From Saccoglossus kowalevskii (Eukaryota > Hemichordata > Enteropneusta > Harrimaniidae): a stretch of DNA of 51,058 nucleotides. How positions within the stretch are numbered: the stretch's first letter is position 1; every line of letters begins with the position of its first letter. Made by a program: the position numbers and the translations under genes. The stretch is taken from the NCBI RefSeq assembly GCF_000003605.2, contig NW_003143840.1, positions 31,213 through 82,270 on the forward strand, in the 5' to 3' direction. Of the stretch, positions 25,776 through 36,889 are shown piece by piece. Below the pieces are notes generated by a model. That model was not told the origin of the DNA. It searched no databases and worked only from the letters and a program-made list of their open reading frames with translations.

Positions 25776-26735
25776 AAAAAGCAGTTGGACATGTACACAT
25801 TTTGCAATTTTATTCGCTTTCAATAAAAATGGCTGTCATTTCACTAAATTTCATTGAAATCCAAAATCTTGCTTTTGTACCAAAGTTAAGCCCAATCTGT
25901 ACAATTATTTCTGTAAAATAAGCAGAACACTCGTAAAAAACCAAATGGCCTCCAGTGCACCATTCCGAATCGAATCACGAGAAAAAGATGACGAGCATCA
26001 GCAACCCAGCAACGTCTGGCACAGGACGGGCCTGGTTGGAGAAATCTTGTTGGTGGCCTATGTCCCAGGAGGGACGATAGGCATAAATAAAAATAATATA
26101 ATCAGCAACCCACCATGACTGATGTCAATGTCAAGTTTAAATGAAATCCGTCAAGGCATGTTCAAGAAACGATTGATGACATTTTTGAATTTTGTGATTT
26201 TATTAGTTTTTGATGAAAATGGCAGCCATTCGGCTAAATGTCGATGAATAATGAAAATAACTGCAAACAAAATTTAGCCCATTATATCTTGCCTTTGTAC
26301 AAAGTTTAACCCAAATCTTTAAAATGAGAAGAATACTCGTAAAAAACAAAATGGCCACCAGTCTGCCAGTTTGAATCGAATCACGAAAAAAATGACGTGC
26401 ATCAGTCACTGAACCCACCATGACTGATTTCAATGCAAAGTTTGAATAAAATCGGTCAAGGCATGTCCGAGAAACGGTTGATAACATATGGAAATGTTGA
26501 TTTTTGGTGTTTTTTCGTCGGTCAAAAGTCAACCAAATCAAAAATAAATCGATGTACACATGTGTCCCAATTTTACTTGTCTTTGTACCAGCTTTGAAGA
26601 AAATCTGTCCAGGCGTGTCTGAGAAATGACGACGGACGGACAAACGGACGGAAGGAGGGACGCACGGACTTATAATGAACTCCTCGCAAACACACAATGA
26701 AATCAAACACACTGTGTGCTTGATGTATGTCATAC
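25776..26735. repeat. Dispersed repeat of three related ~300-bp modules with GACG-rich end
   Basis: Two modules share, in order, an aaaatggc block, ctttgtac(c)aaagtt, actcgtaaaaaacmaaatgg, gaatcgaatcacga, caccatgactgat and a final gtcaaggcatg...gaaacg block. The second module is offset by about 404 bp, or about 300 bp once the inserted sequence in the first is removed. A third, shorter module repeats ctttgtaccagctttgaa and ends gtgtctgagaaatgacgacg, then gacggacaaacggacggaag and ggacttataatgaactcctc. This looks like a non-autonomous interspersed repeat. The minus-strand open frame of 176 codons across it (26203-26733) has no motif and is better explained as repeat sequence. Confidence 0.65.
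25997..26112 (+). mobile_element. Truncated non-LTR retrotransposon 3' end with target-site duplication
   Basis: A 92-bp insert (26009-26100) is flanked by perfect 12-bp direct repeats atcagcaaccca (25997-26008 and 26101-26112). Read on the plus strand, 26019-26090 encodes WRNLVGGLCPRRDDRHK followed by TAA. This resembles the C-terminus of LINE endonuclease/reverse-transcriptase proteins, which often end in WR..LVGGLC. An A/T-rich simple tail (aaataaaaataatata) follows the stop. Strong 5' truncation, an A-rich tail and a target duplication are typical of target-primed reverse transcription. The paralogous position in the neighbouring module (about 26398-26420) lacks the insert. The LINE clade is uncertain. 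Confidence 0.75.
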
Positions 26736-26784
26736 AAAGTGAGCTTTTGTCTATTATTGGTTGGCAGGTGGTTTAGTTTTGTTT

Positions 26785-27161
26785 AAATAATATATTATAA
26801 TAATATATTACAGCTACAACATTCTGCCATTCCATATACTCTAATAATATTATAAAGCTATTTAACTACATTCTTCCGTCTGGTATGCACTAATATTTTA
26901 AAAACATTTCCCTATCTGATAAACTATAATATAATACATCTATTCATTCGGTCATGATATACTTGAAAATATAATATATACTCTTATCATATATTACAGC
27001 AATTTAGCAACATTCTGTTATTCGATATAATGGTACAGTATAGGTATTCCAACAACATTCTCAAATTTTATATAATAACATAGTATAGCTAATCTAACAA
27101 CTTGAGTGATATACTCTAATAATATATTTTAAGTATTCTAATAACGTTATGTCGCCTGAAT

Positions 27162-27201
<40 letters not shown>

Positions 27202-27740
27202 TATTAAAGTTATATAAACATTTCCCTGATATACTAAACGTTACTAACACTAAACAGCATTTTTCTTTATTCTCTATTAATATACAATTGGTGTATTGTA
27301 ACTTTTATAATATCACTCGCCTACCTGATATGTTTAATAACATAACAATATTGTCCAATCTGATAATATTGTACATTATCAATTCTGACACACTCCAATC
27401 AGATAGATTATATCTATTCTTAAAAACCTTGTAATGTCTGATATCTACAAATATTATAATATGGATATTATAACAACATTCTGCCATGACATGTTCTTAC
27501 GGTACATTATAGTTATTCTAATAACACTCTCCCTGCTGATATGCTCTAATAAATCATTAGATTCATCATCTGATTTACTGTAACAGTATATTATAGCTAT
27601 TCTAACAACATTCTCCCATCACCAATTCTCCAACGATATTTTATAGCTATCCACACACGTTCTCCAGGTTGATACACTGTAATGCTATATATTATAACTA
27701 CCAACATCACATTGTCCTACATTGTCATAATTCACTGTAC
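26785..27740. repeat. Decayed AT-rich array of about 50-bp period (right part)
   Basis: Blocks such as tattatagctattctaacaa, cattctcccat, gatatactctaataatatat recur. Three successive copies of the tatagctat/tataacta motif near 27588, 27638 and 27690 give spacings of about 50 and 52. This is the same family as 23640-24120. Confidence 0.75.
27164..27201. repeat. (TAA)n microsatellite
   Basis: About twelve uninterrupted TAA trinucleotides within the AT-rich array. They may have grown from its taataata motifs. Confidence 0.95.
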
Positions 27741-27936
27741 TCGTATGTCATATCGCCACCAATGTATGTGATGTATCACTAAATGGGCTGGGCACATATT
27801 ACAAACAGTTAAAAAGAGATATGGAGCACTCTAGCAAATTATACACTTGTCACGTTTTGTATAAGATCTGAATGAAGGAATCGACAACATCGAATCGACG
27901 ACAATTAATTATAAATATATGCAATATATGTATTAC

Positions 27937-28084
27937 GGTGTTTATATGCTTGGAAAACAGAAACATTAGTGTCATCGACGGATGAAACCCATATTCCATT
28001 AACAATACGGCCGGCCAACCAACGTGATTCATCCCAACTGATTGTTACTTCGTTTAATAGGGAAGGTATTCCCTTGTTACAAAG
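27937..28084 (-). CDS. Candidate internal exon, unknown gene (minus strand)
   Basis: A strong minus-strand acceptor (gattgattttgtttcacag) ends at 28085. It is followed by 49 open codons and a possible donor (cacc|gtaata) at 27936. The peptide contains VTISWDESRWLAGRIVNG and then IWVSSVDDTN. The spaced W-D-x-x-R and I-W pattern loosely recalls the extracellular domain of Cys-loop receptors (W.D.RL ... IW.P....N), but the spacing is too short and the Pro is missing, so I do not assign it. Composition is less AT-driven than the flanks. Neighbouring candidate exons on the same strand lie at 28554-28856 and 29451-29533. Confidence 0.3.
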
Positions 28085-28553
28085 CTGTGAAACAAAATCA
28101 ATCAAAAGGATGAATTGAAGCGTAATGCCATCAAGATACACATGTGCATCTAAGAATGGCTACTTGTATTTGCTCCTTGGCATTATATTAGAAGATATGG
28201 TAATTACTTGCTTTAAGCTTCTTTTGATTTTTACTGTAATCTTTCTTATTTAACTGGTCGAGGCGGCAGTGAGATGAAAGCTGCTCGACCGGATTACCTA
28301 TGTCGCGAGGATATTCGCTGTTAATTGTGAACTGTGTGTCAGTGATTCAAGATTAAAAAAAGACTGATAAATACTACATTACTTGGCATCATCAACCTTA
28401 GAAGAAATAAATATCCGTACATTTTCCAAGGTATTTTGACACAAGCCGTTCAAAGGCCATGTCACTGCTTCGTGCTCGGCAGCCAGGGGAGCGCTTGAAC
28501 AATGTGTCATGCGGATAACGCTACAATATCAATATCACTAGGCGCCTCAAGGG

Positions 28554-28856
28554 TTACGCAAATTTCTTTTCAAGATATACTTTATGGATTTGCCTTTGAT
28601 TAAACACACTCTTCGTCCTGAAGATCTCATAGCGCGTTTCGACTATGCTGTAGTGAATCTCCGTCATTGTATTATATACGGTAGCTGGCTGCTCAATTTG
28701 CAATATGAAATTAGAACCTCCAAAGAAATTCCTTAATACATCATGACAAGCCAAATAATGGATAATGACTGCCTGATAATTTATAGCAAACAGACTTCTT
28801 ACTGTGTTACCGACAAAGATTAGATAGGAACCCCACAAAGATAGAATTATTTCCAT
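28554..28856 (-). CDS. Candidate exon or small ORF, unknown membrane-like protein
   Basis: The minus strand carries 100 codons from an ATG at 28856 to a stop at about 28554. The first 40 residues are hydrophobic (IILSLWGSYLIFVGNTV), followed by a polar C-terminal part (TEIHYSIVETRYEIF, KVYLEKKFA). Alternatively an acceptor within it (tttgtcggtaacacag) could start an exon near 28803, and a weak donor (tttgc|gtaacc) lies at its end. I recognise no family. It lies upstream, in transcription order, of the exon-like segment at 27937-28084, so both might belong to one split gene. Confidence 0.25.
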   Translation of the reverse strand: MEIILSLWGSYLIFVGNTVRSLFAINYQAVIIHYLACHDVLRNFFGGSNFILQIEQPATVYNTMTEIHYSIVETRYEIFRTKSVFNQRQIHKVYLEKKFA

Positions 28857-29450
28857 AAATAAACTTTACTGTTGCGCACGTATGTAACATTCGTGTGTAG
28901 GTAATCCCGCTGTCGCGTGCACCGCGGCATAAGCCAGATATTACACACTATCAGTTGTGAATTTCCATTGAATCGAACGTGGGGAATTCAAATGGAAACA
29001 GATAATCATTATACAGCTTATTGGCAAGTAACGCTTCGGCTCATCGCTGTCTGTATAAAGATTAGGAGTTCATATTTACGTTGTCGAGTCATGTGACGTT
29101 ACACGAATATTACTGCGGTGTTACTGTTATGACCGTTAATCATATTAACTTTTACAGAAACGAGCGCTGCGAATAATATTCAACGCATTTAAAATTGAGG
29201 AGTGGAAGAAAGGCTCGAAATAAGCTGTCGGTACCGATGATGCGTAGAATCCATCACTGTACCTGAAGCCATAGGAAATATTACCTGTAAACACAAATTG
29301 TCACGTACTTCATTGTAATACTAGTTGGGTCATTTTTTCATCCATCTACCCCATACAATGTCGACAAAAATTCATTACAATTTAATTAATTTTAGATTCT
29401 ATTAATTACTGAACTTGTATATAGCATGATAGCATATATTCGACATTTAC

Positions 29451-29533
29451 TATGTCATGACGTCTATATTTAGCTAATACAAAGAATAAAATGACATAAT
29501 CGTCTTGGAAGTGGATTGAGTACTCGGCATTGC
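29451..29533 (-). CDS. Weak candidate exon (minus strand)
   Basis: A good minus-strand acceptor (cctaattgacttttcacatgcag, given in part) ends at 29534. It is followed by 27 open codons (NAEYSIHFQDDYVILFFVLA and so on) and a possible donor (acata|gtaaat). Length and composition are compatible with an exon, but there is no motif, and phase with the neighbouring candidates has not been shown. Confidence 0.15.
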
Positions 29534-31552
29534 CTGCATGTGAAAAGTCAATTAGGAAACAATCAACCGGCAAATGCATCCAATGTAACGTCACATTGCA
29601 TTGGAAGGTTTTAGCCGGAAGCTTTCATCAGAAATACACCACTAAATTATATGAGCTGACGACAGTTTCTCTGTACTTTATTATATGAAACCCTGCCCCG
29701 TGGTCACTTGGAGGAAAATGAAGTCCTGTAGTAACTGCTGATAAACAGCCTAAGGATTGTTACTCTCTGCTCGTAGTCTCTTGTAAATGGAAGGTATCAC
29801 CAAAGTGTCGCAATCAATCATTCAGCTATTGTTGCTGCTGTTACGATCACAAAAAGTAGCAAAGCGATTTAAGAGCGATAAAAAACATTTGTAATGATCA
29901 TCCATTAGGAGAGGCAGAAAGGGATAACGATGTTTTTTTAAACAAATCAGGCGGTATTACTTGCACGAAAACACTCGGCTTTATCATCCGTGTGGCAATT
30001 GGATGTGTCCGTATTTATCTATATGAAACCTCTGAGATCTATAAAATCGCGATAAACAATCGTGTGCACGTACGTGTTTCATCTTAAAGAAAACGGATGC
30101 ATTCACTTTAATCTTAATAGGGTCTTAGGACTTGAACGTGTCTCTGACAGTAACGAGGGAAGTGCGCGATACATCAATTCCAATGAATGCATCGCCATTT
30201 CAAAGAGCTAAACTGCATATTAGTATTCACACATGACTATATTTCTGAAATGACCTCTATTTGGCATCAATATAGATAGGCAGTCTTAAAGTTTGATAAA
30301 TGTTTAGAAAGTTCGGGGTTATGTGCACTCGCTCGCTCAGTTGTAAAAAAAAAAGACTAACGAGTTTACTTTTCATTGCGTCGAGTAAAGAGGATATTTT
30401 TTGTAGAATAAATGTATATGTTATTTATCCATCCACTGCGTTGTATGATGCAGCTCTGATTAGTACTGATGGCACTACTCAGAATTCAATTTTGTAGTCA
30501 AATAATCGAATCAAGGCCACTCTCACTTATAACCGGTGTGAAGAATTAACTCGGTTATTGAACGGAAAGAAGGACTTACGAGGACGCGCTTTTGAAACGG
30601 AAACCACGAAGGCTTTTTGAAATGTAGGTGCCACTCGTAGCAAAATGTAATATGGTACGTAATATGGTCAGAAAAAATGCGTTCGCGATTAGTATTTATA
30701 ATATAGAATTGACTCAAACAAGCTGATGATAGATGCTTTGGCGTGTTAGTATAAAATCAGAGGTCAAACATTATCTTTGGAATTTTGCTCAGACGGGCAA
30801 TTTACTTTGATTTGTGTCACAGCGGTGGGCAGGAAATTTGCTGAAGTTGCGTCGTTTCTGAACAATGTGAAATTGAAATGAACCTGCCATTACATACTGT
30901 CATGCTGGCATTCTGCTTTTATCTTTTACATATATTCAAGTTTATTAATGTTAGGTATTGTCGACGCATATTCAGAGGTCGACAGCTGAGTTGGGCTTTT
31001 CTGTACAATGGGCAGGTTGTACCGATGTAATTACGATTGCATCATTTGAAAGAAAATCGATCATATATCAAGCTGTATTCGTCTCGTCGCTATTCGTATT
31101 ACGTAATTATTCAGACAGAATGCACGTAACAACCACACAAATACCTTATGTCTGGTCAGCACACGCCTCATTTGAAGAAAATTTTTTAAACTGAAAAATT
31201 ATGCAAAATAACAAAAAACAAATACTCATTGAACATTTCAGAACCAGGAACAGATCTTGTTTAGTCTAATCATAAAATATCACTATGTAAATATACATGT
31301 TCGTTATGGTGAATCCATTGAACAGCACTGAGCAACCCGCTCATCAGCATGCCTTTAGTGACATGACAGCGTTTCAACATATCGCCGACAACGTCCATGG
31401 AAACAAGCAACGCATGCGCATACTGCCTCAGCTGTAAAAAGGCGCAATGTGTCCCCAGGTGTATAACAAATACATTAAAGTCTACGATATATTCACACGA
31501 CCCGTTCATTTATTATGTTCGGCTAGACGAATCAGAATGCGAGTTATATCGG

Positions 31553-31560
31553 TATAAAAG
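31553..31560 (+). promoter_or_regulatory. TATA box, candidate core promoter of the receptor gene
   Basis: tataaaag at 31553-31560 is followed by moderately GC-rich sequence. A start site would be expected about 30 bases downstream, near 31585. That is consistent with a 5' leader of about 310 bases before the receptor ATG, or about 190 if the possible leader intron is removed. Confidence 0.4.
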
Positions 31561-31769
31561 AGCCGGTGCGTGCGTATGTCATAATACTCTCTCTACGAAC
31601 TGGTAACAGGTACAATGTGTATGTGCTAACCATATGATGTTCATTCGATCAGTGTTATGAGAGTATCACCAGTCGTCCACGGATAGTGGTGAAATGCGAG
31701 AGTCTGTTTTGGTATAAACGAAAGGTGCAACCAGTGCCCAGCCTGCTAAGAAGTGAACCGTGCTTAATG

Positions 31770-31893
31770 GTAAGAGAAAACACATCGTAATACTTTAGAT
31801 TGACACTATACTAGTGTCCGTACTGCATGAGAACCCATATGAACTATTTCTACGCTTGACGTTACACTCTGCATTCAACCAACGCATATGCAG
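31770..31893 (+). other. Possible 5'-UTR intron of the receptor gene
   Basis: The donor aatg|gtaaga at 31770 fits the consensus well. Caaccaacgcatatgcag ends at 31893, two bases before the start codon, and could be the acceptor, although its pyrimidine tract is weak. An intron just before the initiator would be a common arrangement for GPCR genes with otherwise intronless coding regions. Confidence 0.3.
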
Positions 31894-31895
31894 TT

Positions 31896-32855
31896 ATGAT
31901 GAATATGTCCAACATGAGTGCGAACGCCAGTGCGAATAACGACGACTATATTGGTATTGACTACAACCGGCAACTTCGTCTCATCATCCTCGCCGTTATG
32001 TTCATTTTCTCGCTAATTGGTAATATAGCTGTATTCGTGTGGATGTGGTTCAACCGTCGGTCGCGAAATCGCATCAATAGTTTCATGATGCATCTATGTA
32101 CGGCCGACTTGTTGGTAGCGATCCTGGCGCTGCTTACGCAGTTCATCGTTGAATTGCTGGAACTGAACTGGTTGATGGGGGATGTTGGTTGCCGCCTATT
32201 CAAAATAGTGCAATGTTTTGCTCTCTTTGCATCTTCCAATATGGTAGTCGCCATTGCTGTCGATCGCTATCACTCTGTCATTTATCCTTTCCAACAACGA
32301 AAGAACGTAAATACCATCATTGTACCATCGTGGGTTATAGCGTTCGTCTTCTCCATTCCCCAAGCTTTTGTGTGGCATCTTGTAAACGACGCTAACGGCA
32401 ACAAAGGATGCCACACCTCGCTACAGAAGAAATGGGAGAAGCAGGCTTATTTAACCTGGGTAGGAATGATCGTTTTCTTCATTCCTTTTGTAATCATCAC
32501 GCTTTGTTATCTCCGAATCATTGTCCGGCTTTGGGAAAAGAGGAACACTGTACTTCCAGGTAAGAGTGAGCGTCGCCGTAAAGCGAAGATGAAAACCTTA
32601 AAAATGACATTTGTAATCATTTCGTTCTTCGTCATATGCGGGCTTCCTTATTTCGCCCTAGACATGTATCGATTTTACGGCGACTCTAGAAGCCTGGACA
32701 GAAACGCAGTAGCAGTATTGGGTATATTTTCAGTATCGCACTGCGTCGTTAATCCGTTCATTTTTCTAGCATTCAATGTGAAATCTCCGGCATCGTCGCA
32801 GAAATACCAAGAAAACTCAACGGTGACAACTGCGCCAACGAAGACGTCTTTGTAG
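31896..32855 (+). CDS. Class A (rhodopsin-like) GPCR, GnRH/AKH/vasopressin-like peptide receptor
   Basis: A complete 319-residue seven-transmembrane receptor in one coding exon. The N-terminus has three N-x-S glycosylation sites (Asn3, Asn6, Asn10) and no signal peptide. Landmarks: TM1 about 28-52 with GN at 42-43; TM2 63-90 with LCTAD (Asp71); TM3 99-122 with Cys99 and DRY at 123-125; TM4 about 140-160 with Trp146; Cys172 in the second extracellular loop, the expected disulfide partner of Cys99; TM5 186-210 with Pro197; TM6 236-260; TM7 269-293. Basic residues in the third loop (KSERRRKAKMK) and TLKMTFVII...PYFALDMYRFYG resemble the GnRH/AKH/corazonin and vasopressin/oxytocin receptors. Two hallmarks differ: TM6 has CGLP instead of CWxP, and TM7 has NPFIF instead of NPxxY. 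The tail is short (about 25 residues). It probably acts at the plasma membrane as a neuropeptide receptor. Exact subfamily and ligand are unknown. The first of two adjacent ATGs was chosen. A second, at 31899, would remove one residue. Confidence 0.93.
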   Translation: MMNMSNMSANASANNDDYIGIDYNRQLRLIILAVMFIFSLIGNIAVFVWMWFNRRSRNRINSFMMHLCTADLLVAILALLTQFIVELLELNWLMGDVGCRLFKIVQCFALFASSNMVVAIAVDRYHSVIYPFQQRKNVNTIIVPSWVIAFVFSIPQAFVWHLVNDANGNKGCHTSLQKKWEKQAYLTWVGMIVFFIPFVIITLCYLRIIVRLWEKRNTVLPGKSERRRKAKMKTLKMTFVIISFFVICGLPYFALDMYRFYGDSRSLDRNAVAVLGIFSVSHCVVNPFIFLAFNVKSPASSQKYQENSTVTTAPTKTSL

Positions 32856-34022
32856 ATATCGGGTTAGAAAATCTTTTAGAGACTATAATATATCCTAGGA
32901 CAATTCATTACTGATGCGAAGGAAAAGAAACACTCTATGACACTATATGACCACGCCACACCAATGACTGGAGATTTGGTATAGGACGCATGGAATATTT
33001 GTCGACTGACACTGCGACTCCCGCCACATACAACTTTATATCTTCTCAACAATATCAACTTGATTGCTCGTCATTTTCATATTTGTACTGGTCGTTGAAT
33101 TGCGGTCTTTGCTCAATTGAGTACACTCTTAGCGTGTAAGACAGTATGTATAATGCCTTGCTGATCGAATCAAGTTCACCCTTGTCCTCCCTGTATTCAT
33201 AGTGCTCTTGTGTTATTGTGCCTGTGCAGATTTGTTGGAACTCGGATTCACGTCAATCGAACGTCATTTAGAGAACTCTTGTACATAAAAGTGATTACTC
33301 ATCACTAATCCACATCTTCATTCAGCGTGTTATTTCCCCTGTGTGCACTACCCACGTGACTTGCCTTTCACAAATACAGGGCGCTTCTAATTGCCGACTA
33401 CTGTGGGTGTCTGGAACTGATTTACAGTTTATGTTTGACCAGAAAGTTTTTTTGAGTAATAACACCTTGATGAAAGCACACCGAAAGCAATTCTCGTTGG
33501 ACTGAATTATCGACGGGTCAGAAAAATTTTGAAAGAAACAGTGGATTGTCACGTCGGTAATAGCTTCGCGCGTGTCCAATAACCATACAATGCATACGTA
33601 CACAGTATGAAGCGGACCTTACATAGCGGGATTGACAAGCTAACATAATGGCGAGGTGGGATTTGCACAACATAGCACTTTTTTGAAAATTAAAAAAAAA
33701 TCTCCTACATAGTATTCGCAACGTCTTTACCGGCTATCGACTGATGTGTGGGTCTGCTGAGAGTAAACTGTGCGTTGTGGGCTGCATTGTACGCTTAATT
33801 GAATCGAGCCTATATTCTATTAATTCCTTAATACGTCAACACAGAATCTTAGAAGGTTTAGAATGCTGTCTTTAGAAATCTATACTAATCTATATCGGTG
33901 TTCGCTTTCATGTTTGGAATATTAAGGTTTGGACAGTTCGGTTCCAAACCATCGATGTTACGTGGTTGCAATATAAGTAAATGAAAAAAAAATGTAGTTG
34001 ACGTAGAGCATCAATTGGCATG

Positions 34023-34028
34023 AATAAA
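34023..34028 (+). terminator. Candidate polyadenylation signal
   Basis: aataaa within tgaataaaagtg is the first canonical hexamer I find downstream of the receptor stop codon, about 1.17 kb away. A long 3' UTR would be implied, and a variant hexamer nearer the stop codon could be used instead. Confidence 0.25.
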
Positions 34029-34185
34029 AGTGTGCAATATATATTCAAATTGTTCTCTGTTTCTCTGCATATATTGTATGATAGAGAATGCACTGTAATT
34101 ATCGCGGAAACCATGGCCAACGTCAATGTGCATTACGTATATGGACCCTAATATGATCACACTTAAAGCACACGTTTTACATTCG

Positions 34186-34215
34186 ATCACGGTTACTAGA
34201 AGAAGTAACCGTGAT
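34186..34215. other. Perfect 12-bp inverted repeat
   Basis: atcacggttact, a 6-base spacer agaaga, then agtaaccgtgat. This is an unusually perfect hairpin in AT-rich DNA just past the presumed 3' end of the receptor gene. Function unknown. Confidence 0.8.
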
Positions 34216-34999
34216 TTGATTAATTGTACATGGCTTTCAACGAAAATCAGAAAATTAGCTGACAGTTAAAACATTGAAGGTGGTCCTCTTGAAATGCGGA
34301 AACTGATTTGTTTGTTACTTGTGTAGTTTAATTCTACCAAGCAGCTGCTCGAGGTGATAAGATACCATTTACTCGTGTAGCTGCAATCCCCAGTGCATTA
34401 TTCCGCTATCTGCTGCTTGTGCCATGTTTAAAATCTTATGGGGAAACTCATTTACAACGATTCAAATAACAACAAGCAGCTGAAACTGGCAACAGCTGCA
34501 TATACTCCACGTTATAATGTAATAGTGTGCAATCCATATAATGTTTGTAAAATTCGTAATAATAATTGAGTGGAACTCGAGGGTACTTATTTAAACCACG
34601 TGACTACGTAAAGTGCTAGTTAATATTTTTTTGGCGGGAAGATACCCACTTGGTTTGAAAATAACTACCGCTACTGCTTTTTTTTTCAAAGCCTTCCTTT
34701 TCAACGTAACATCGACTTCGTCATAGATATTGGCTTACATGCCCGACTCATAAGATAAAATCCGCGTGGTGATCAGGTCGGCGGGAGATTCACCGCCCAC
34801 AAATTCACCGGCAAGTCGCCAAACCAAAAACAAAGCAATGGAATGTGACATTTATCAGCTCGGAAGATATCATTTGTCATATTTGCGGGGGATTTTTAAG
34901 TCACTTATTTTCGGTATTCGCTGTACAATTTACTCTCTTTTACCACGAAATTTCACGCGAGACCGATGAGTGACACTAGTCCTAGCTTATAGACGAGAC

Positions 35000-35262
35000 T
35001 ATTGAATCACGTCAGCTCCACCGTGGTACCGTGAATCACGGCAGAGTTACCTTTCAGACGGAACCAGTAAATCGTACCAGCTCTACATTATAGACGGCAA
35101 CCGAATCACGCAAGCTATAGGACTGAAACTCGGAACCACCGAATCACGCTAGCTTTACCTTATTGACAAGAAGCGAATCACGCAGGCTGTAGAGCTGAAA
35201 CTTGAGACTACTGAATCACTCTAGCTCTACCTTGATACGCGAGACCAGTGAATCTTTGTAAT
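35000..35262. repeat. Short decayed tandem array (33-39 bp)
   Basis: Seven to eight diverged copies built around gaatcacgcyagctctacc and tatagacgagacca. Starts of the gaatcac block at 35004, 35033, 35069, 35103, 35141, 35174, 35213 and 35250 give spacings between 29 and 39 bp. Confidence 0.8.
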
Positions 35263-36889
35263 AACATCACATGAATTCGGTATTATTAAACCTATTTGAA
35301 AATTTACAATATATTAGAAAAATGACGTCAAAAAACGCATAAACCAGGCATGTTTTCCTTCATTTATCTATTAGAATAAAAAGAACATGACTGGAAACGA
35401 GATTAATATCCTTTCTAGTGGGGCCCAGTGGGGGGCTTAGGCTCTTCAAAGCCTTGGTGGGAAATACACATTGATCACAGCACGATGCGCATATTGCACA
35501 GACCCAGCTAAATACACATACACCGTTGCTTGTCGGTTTCGGTTTGCTGTTTGCACATGACGGTGCATTAAGTGTTTGATGGTAAATACGTTTTGTGCAG
35601 TGACGTTAGCTCTGACATTCATAAATATATTAATCCAAACAAAATGAAATAATTCTTTAATATAAAATGTGATATTATTTACCCGGTGTATTTTGATATT
35701 AATAAAACAGATACTGTTTTAAATTTACTGTATTTCATGTTTATCTTGAAGATGTGCCTGTGATATGTTCGTCATACACCCAGTGCCTGTTAAGCTATAA
35801 GTACATTTACATACACTTACAACTTTCACACTAGATTGTAGATTGCATGTCAGACACGATCATAACGGAAATTGATGCCATCACATGTATGACTTCACAG
35901 GGTTCACGCTTAGCTCACCACAAAGCAACAAATGCAGCTTCCATGCTTCCTGCTCAAGACGTATTTTTAGAACAAATATGTATTTTAACAAATTTCAAGT
36001 CACTGCTACTAAAGATAATAAATTAGAAAAAAGCAAACAACGATGTAGTCTGCGGTCGACTCATCAGTTAAAATGACTGGATAACACTGTTGGTCGGCAT
36101 GTGCTGCTTCTGTTCTTAACTCAGTGCATGTCAGATTTCCCCCATACAGATTTAGACAAAGTGGGTATTACAACATCGTCTATACATATGCAGAGCCGAT
36201 GAATTAAGATATAATTATTGTTTTAATTAAAATTTGCAAGGTCAAAGTGAGTTGCGTTCAAAATACGGATTGATATTTCATTTGCATTATATGTTATAGG
36301 GAATAGTAAACTTTTTGCCTATTGAGTAATTGCACTAAAATGAGGACCATGTAGATGATATGCCTACGTCTCTGTAGAATACCTTATATAAATAGAGTCC
36401 AACTGAAAACAAAACACAGGAAGAAATAAACATTCATCATAGAGGAGTAAATTCCAACATGAAACTATCCACACCATGGTTACGTAGGAAGTTACTGCTG
36501 TAACTCACTGTCATTTTCATTTTACGAATACACTAGGTTATTCTATGTAAAATAATAAGTTGTTTAAACTCTGGACCCTTCGACAGCCATTATCCGAGAA
36601 TATTTCACGTTTGTTTGCCAATCCATCGATCACACCGGAGCTTCAATTATACTAAATAAAGGTTTCACACTACAACTGGTATTAATTGTGAGTTGGATCT
36701 TAGTGAAAATCGAAGCACTCAGCTAGGGGAACTTTTCCCAATGCTATATAATTATAAATTGGAATGTTATGACGTACACAGCAAACTGCGCGCGTACAAA
36801 GAACCTTATGTAGTGTGTTCTAATTATCACGGGCATTTACAAATAAACGGCGTTCCAACAACGGAGTGTCTATAAAAAGTCTGTGCTTC

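Noticed and set aside
26203..26733. 176-codon minus-strand open frame
   Set aside because: It lies entirely within the modular dispersed repeat and its GACG-rich end. The peptide has no motif and the neighbouring module does not keep the frame open.
31961..32414. Minus-strand and alternate-frame ORFs inside the receptor gene
   Set aside because: These are shadows of the receptor coding sequence.
33322..33603. 93-codon minus-strand frame with several Cys
   Set aside because: It lies in the probable 3' UTR of the receptor on the opposite strand. No motif or convincing splice context.
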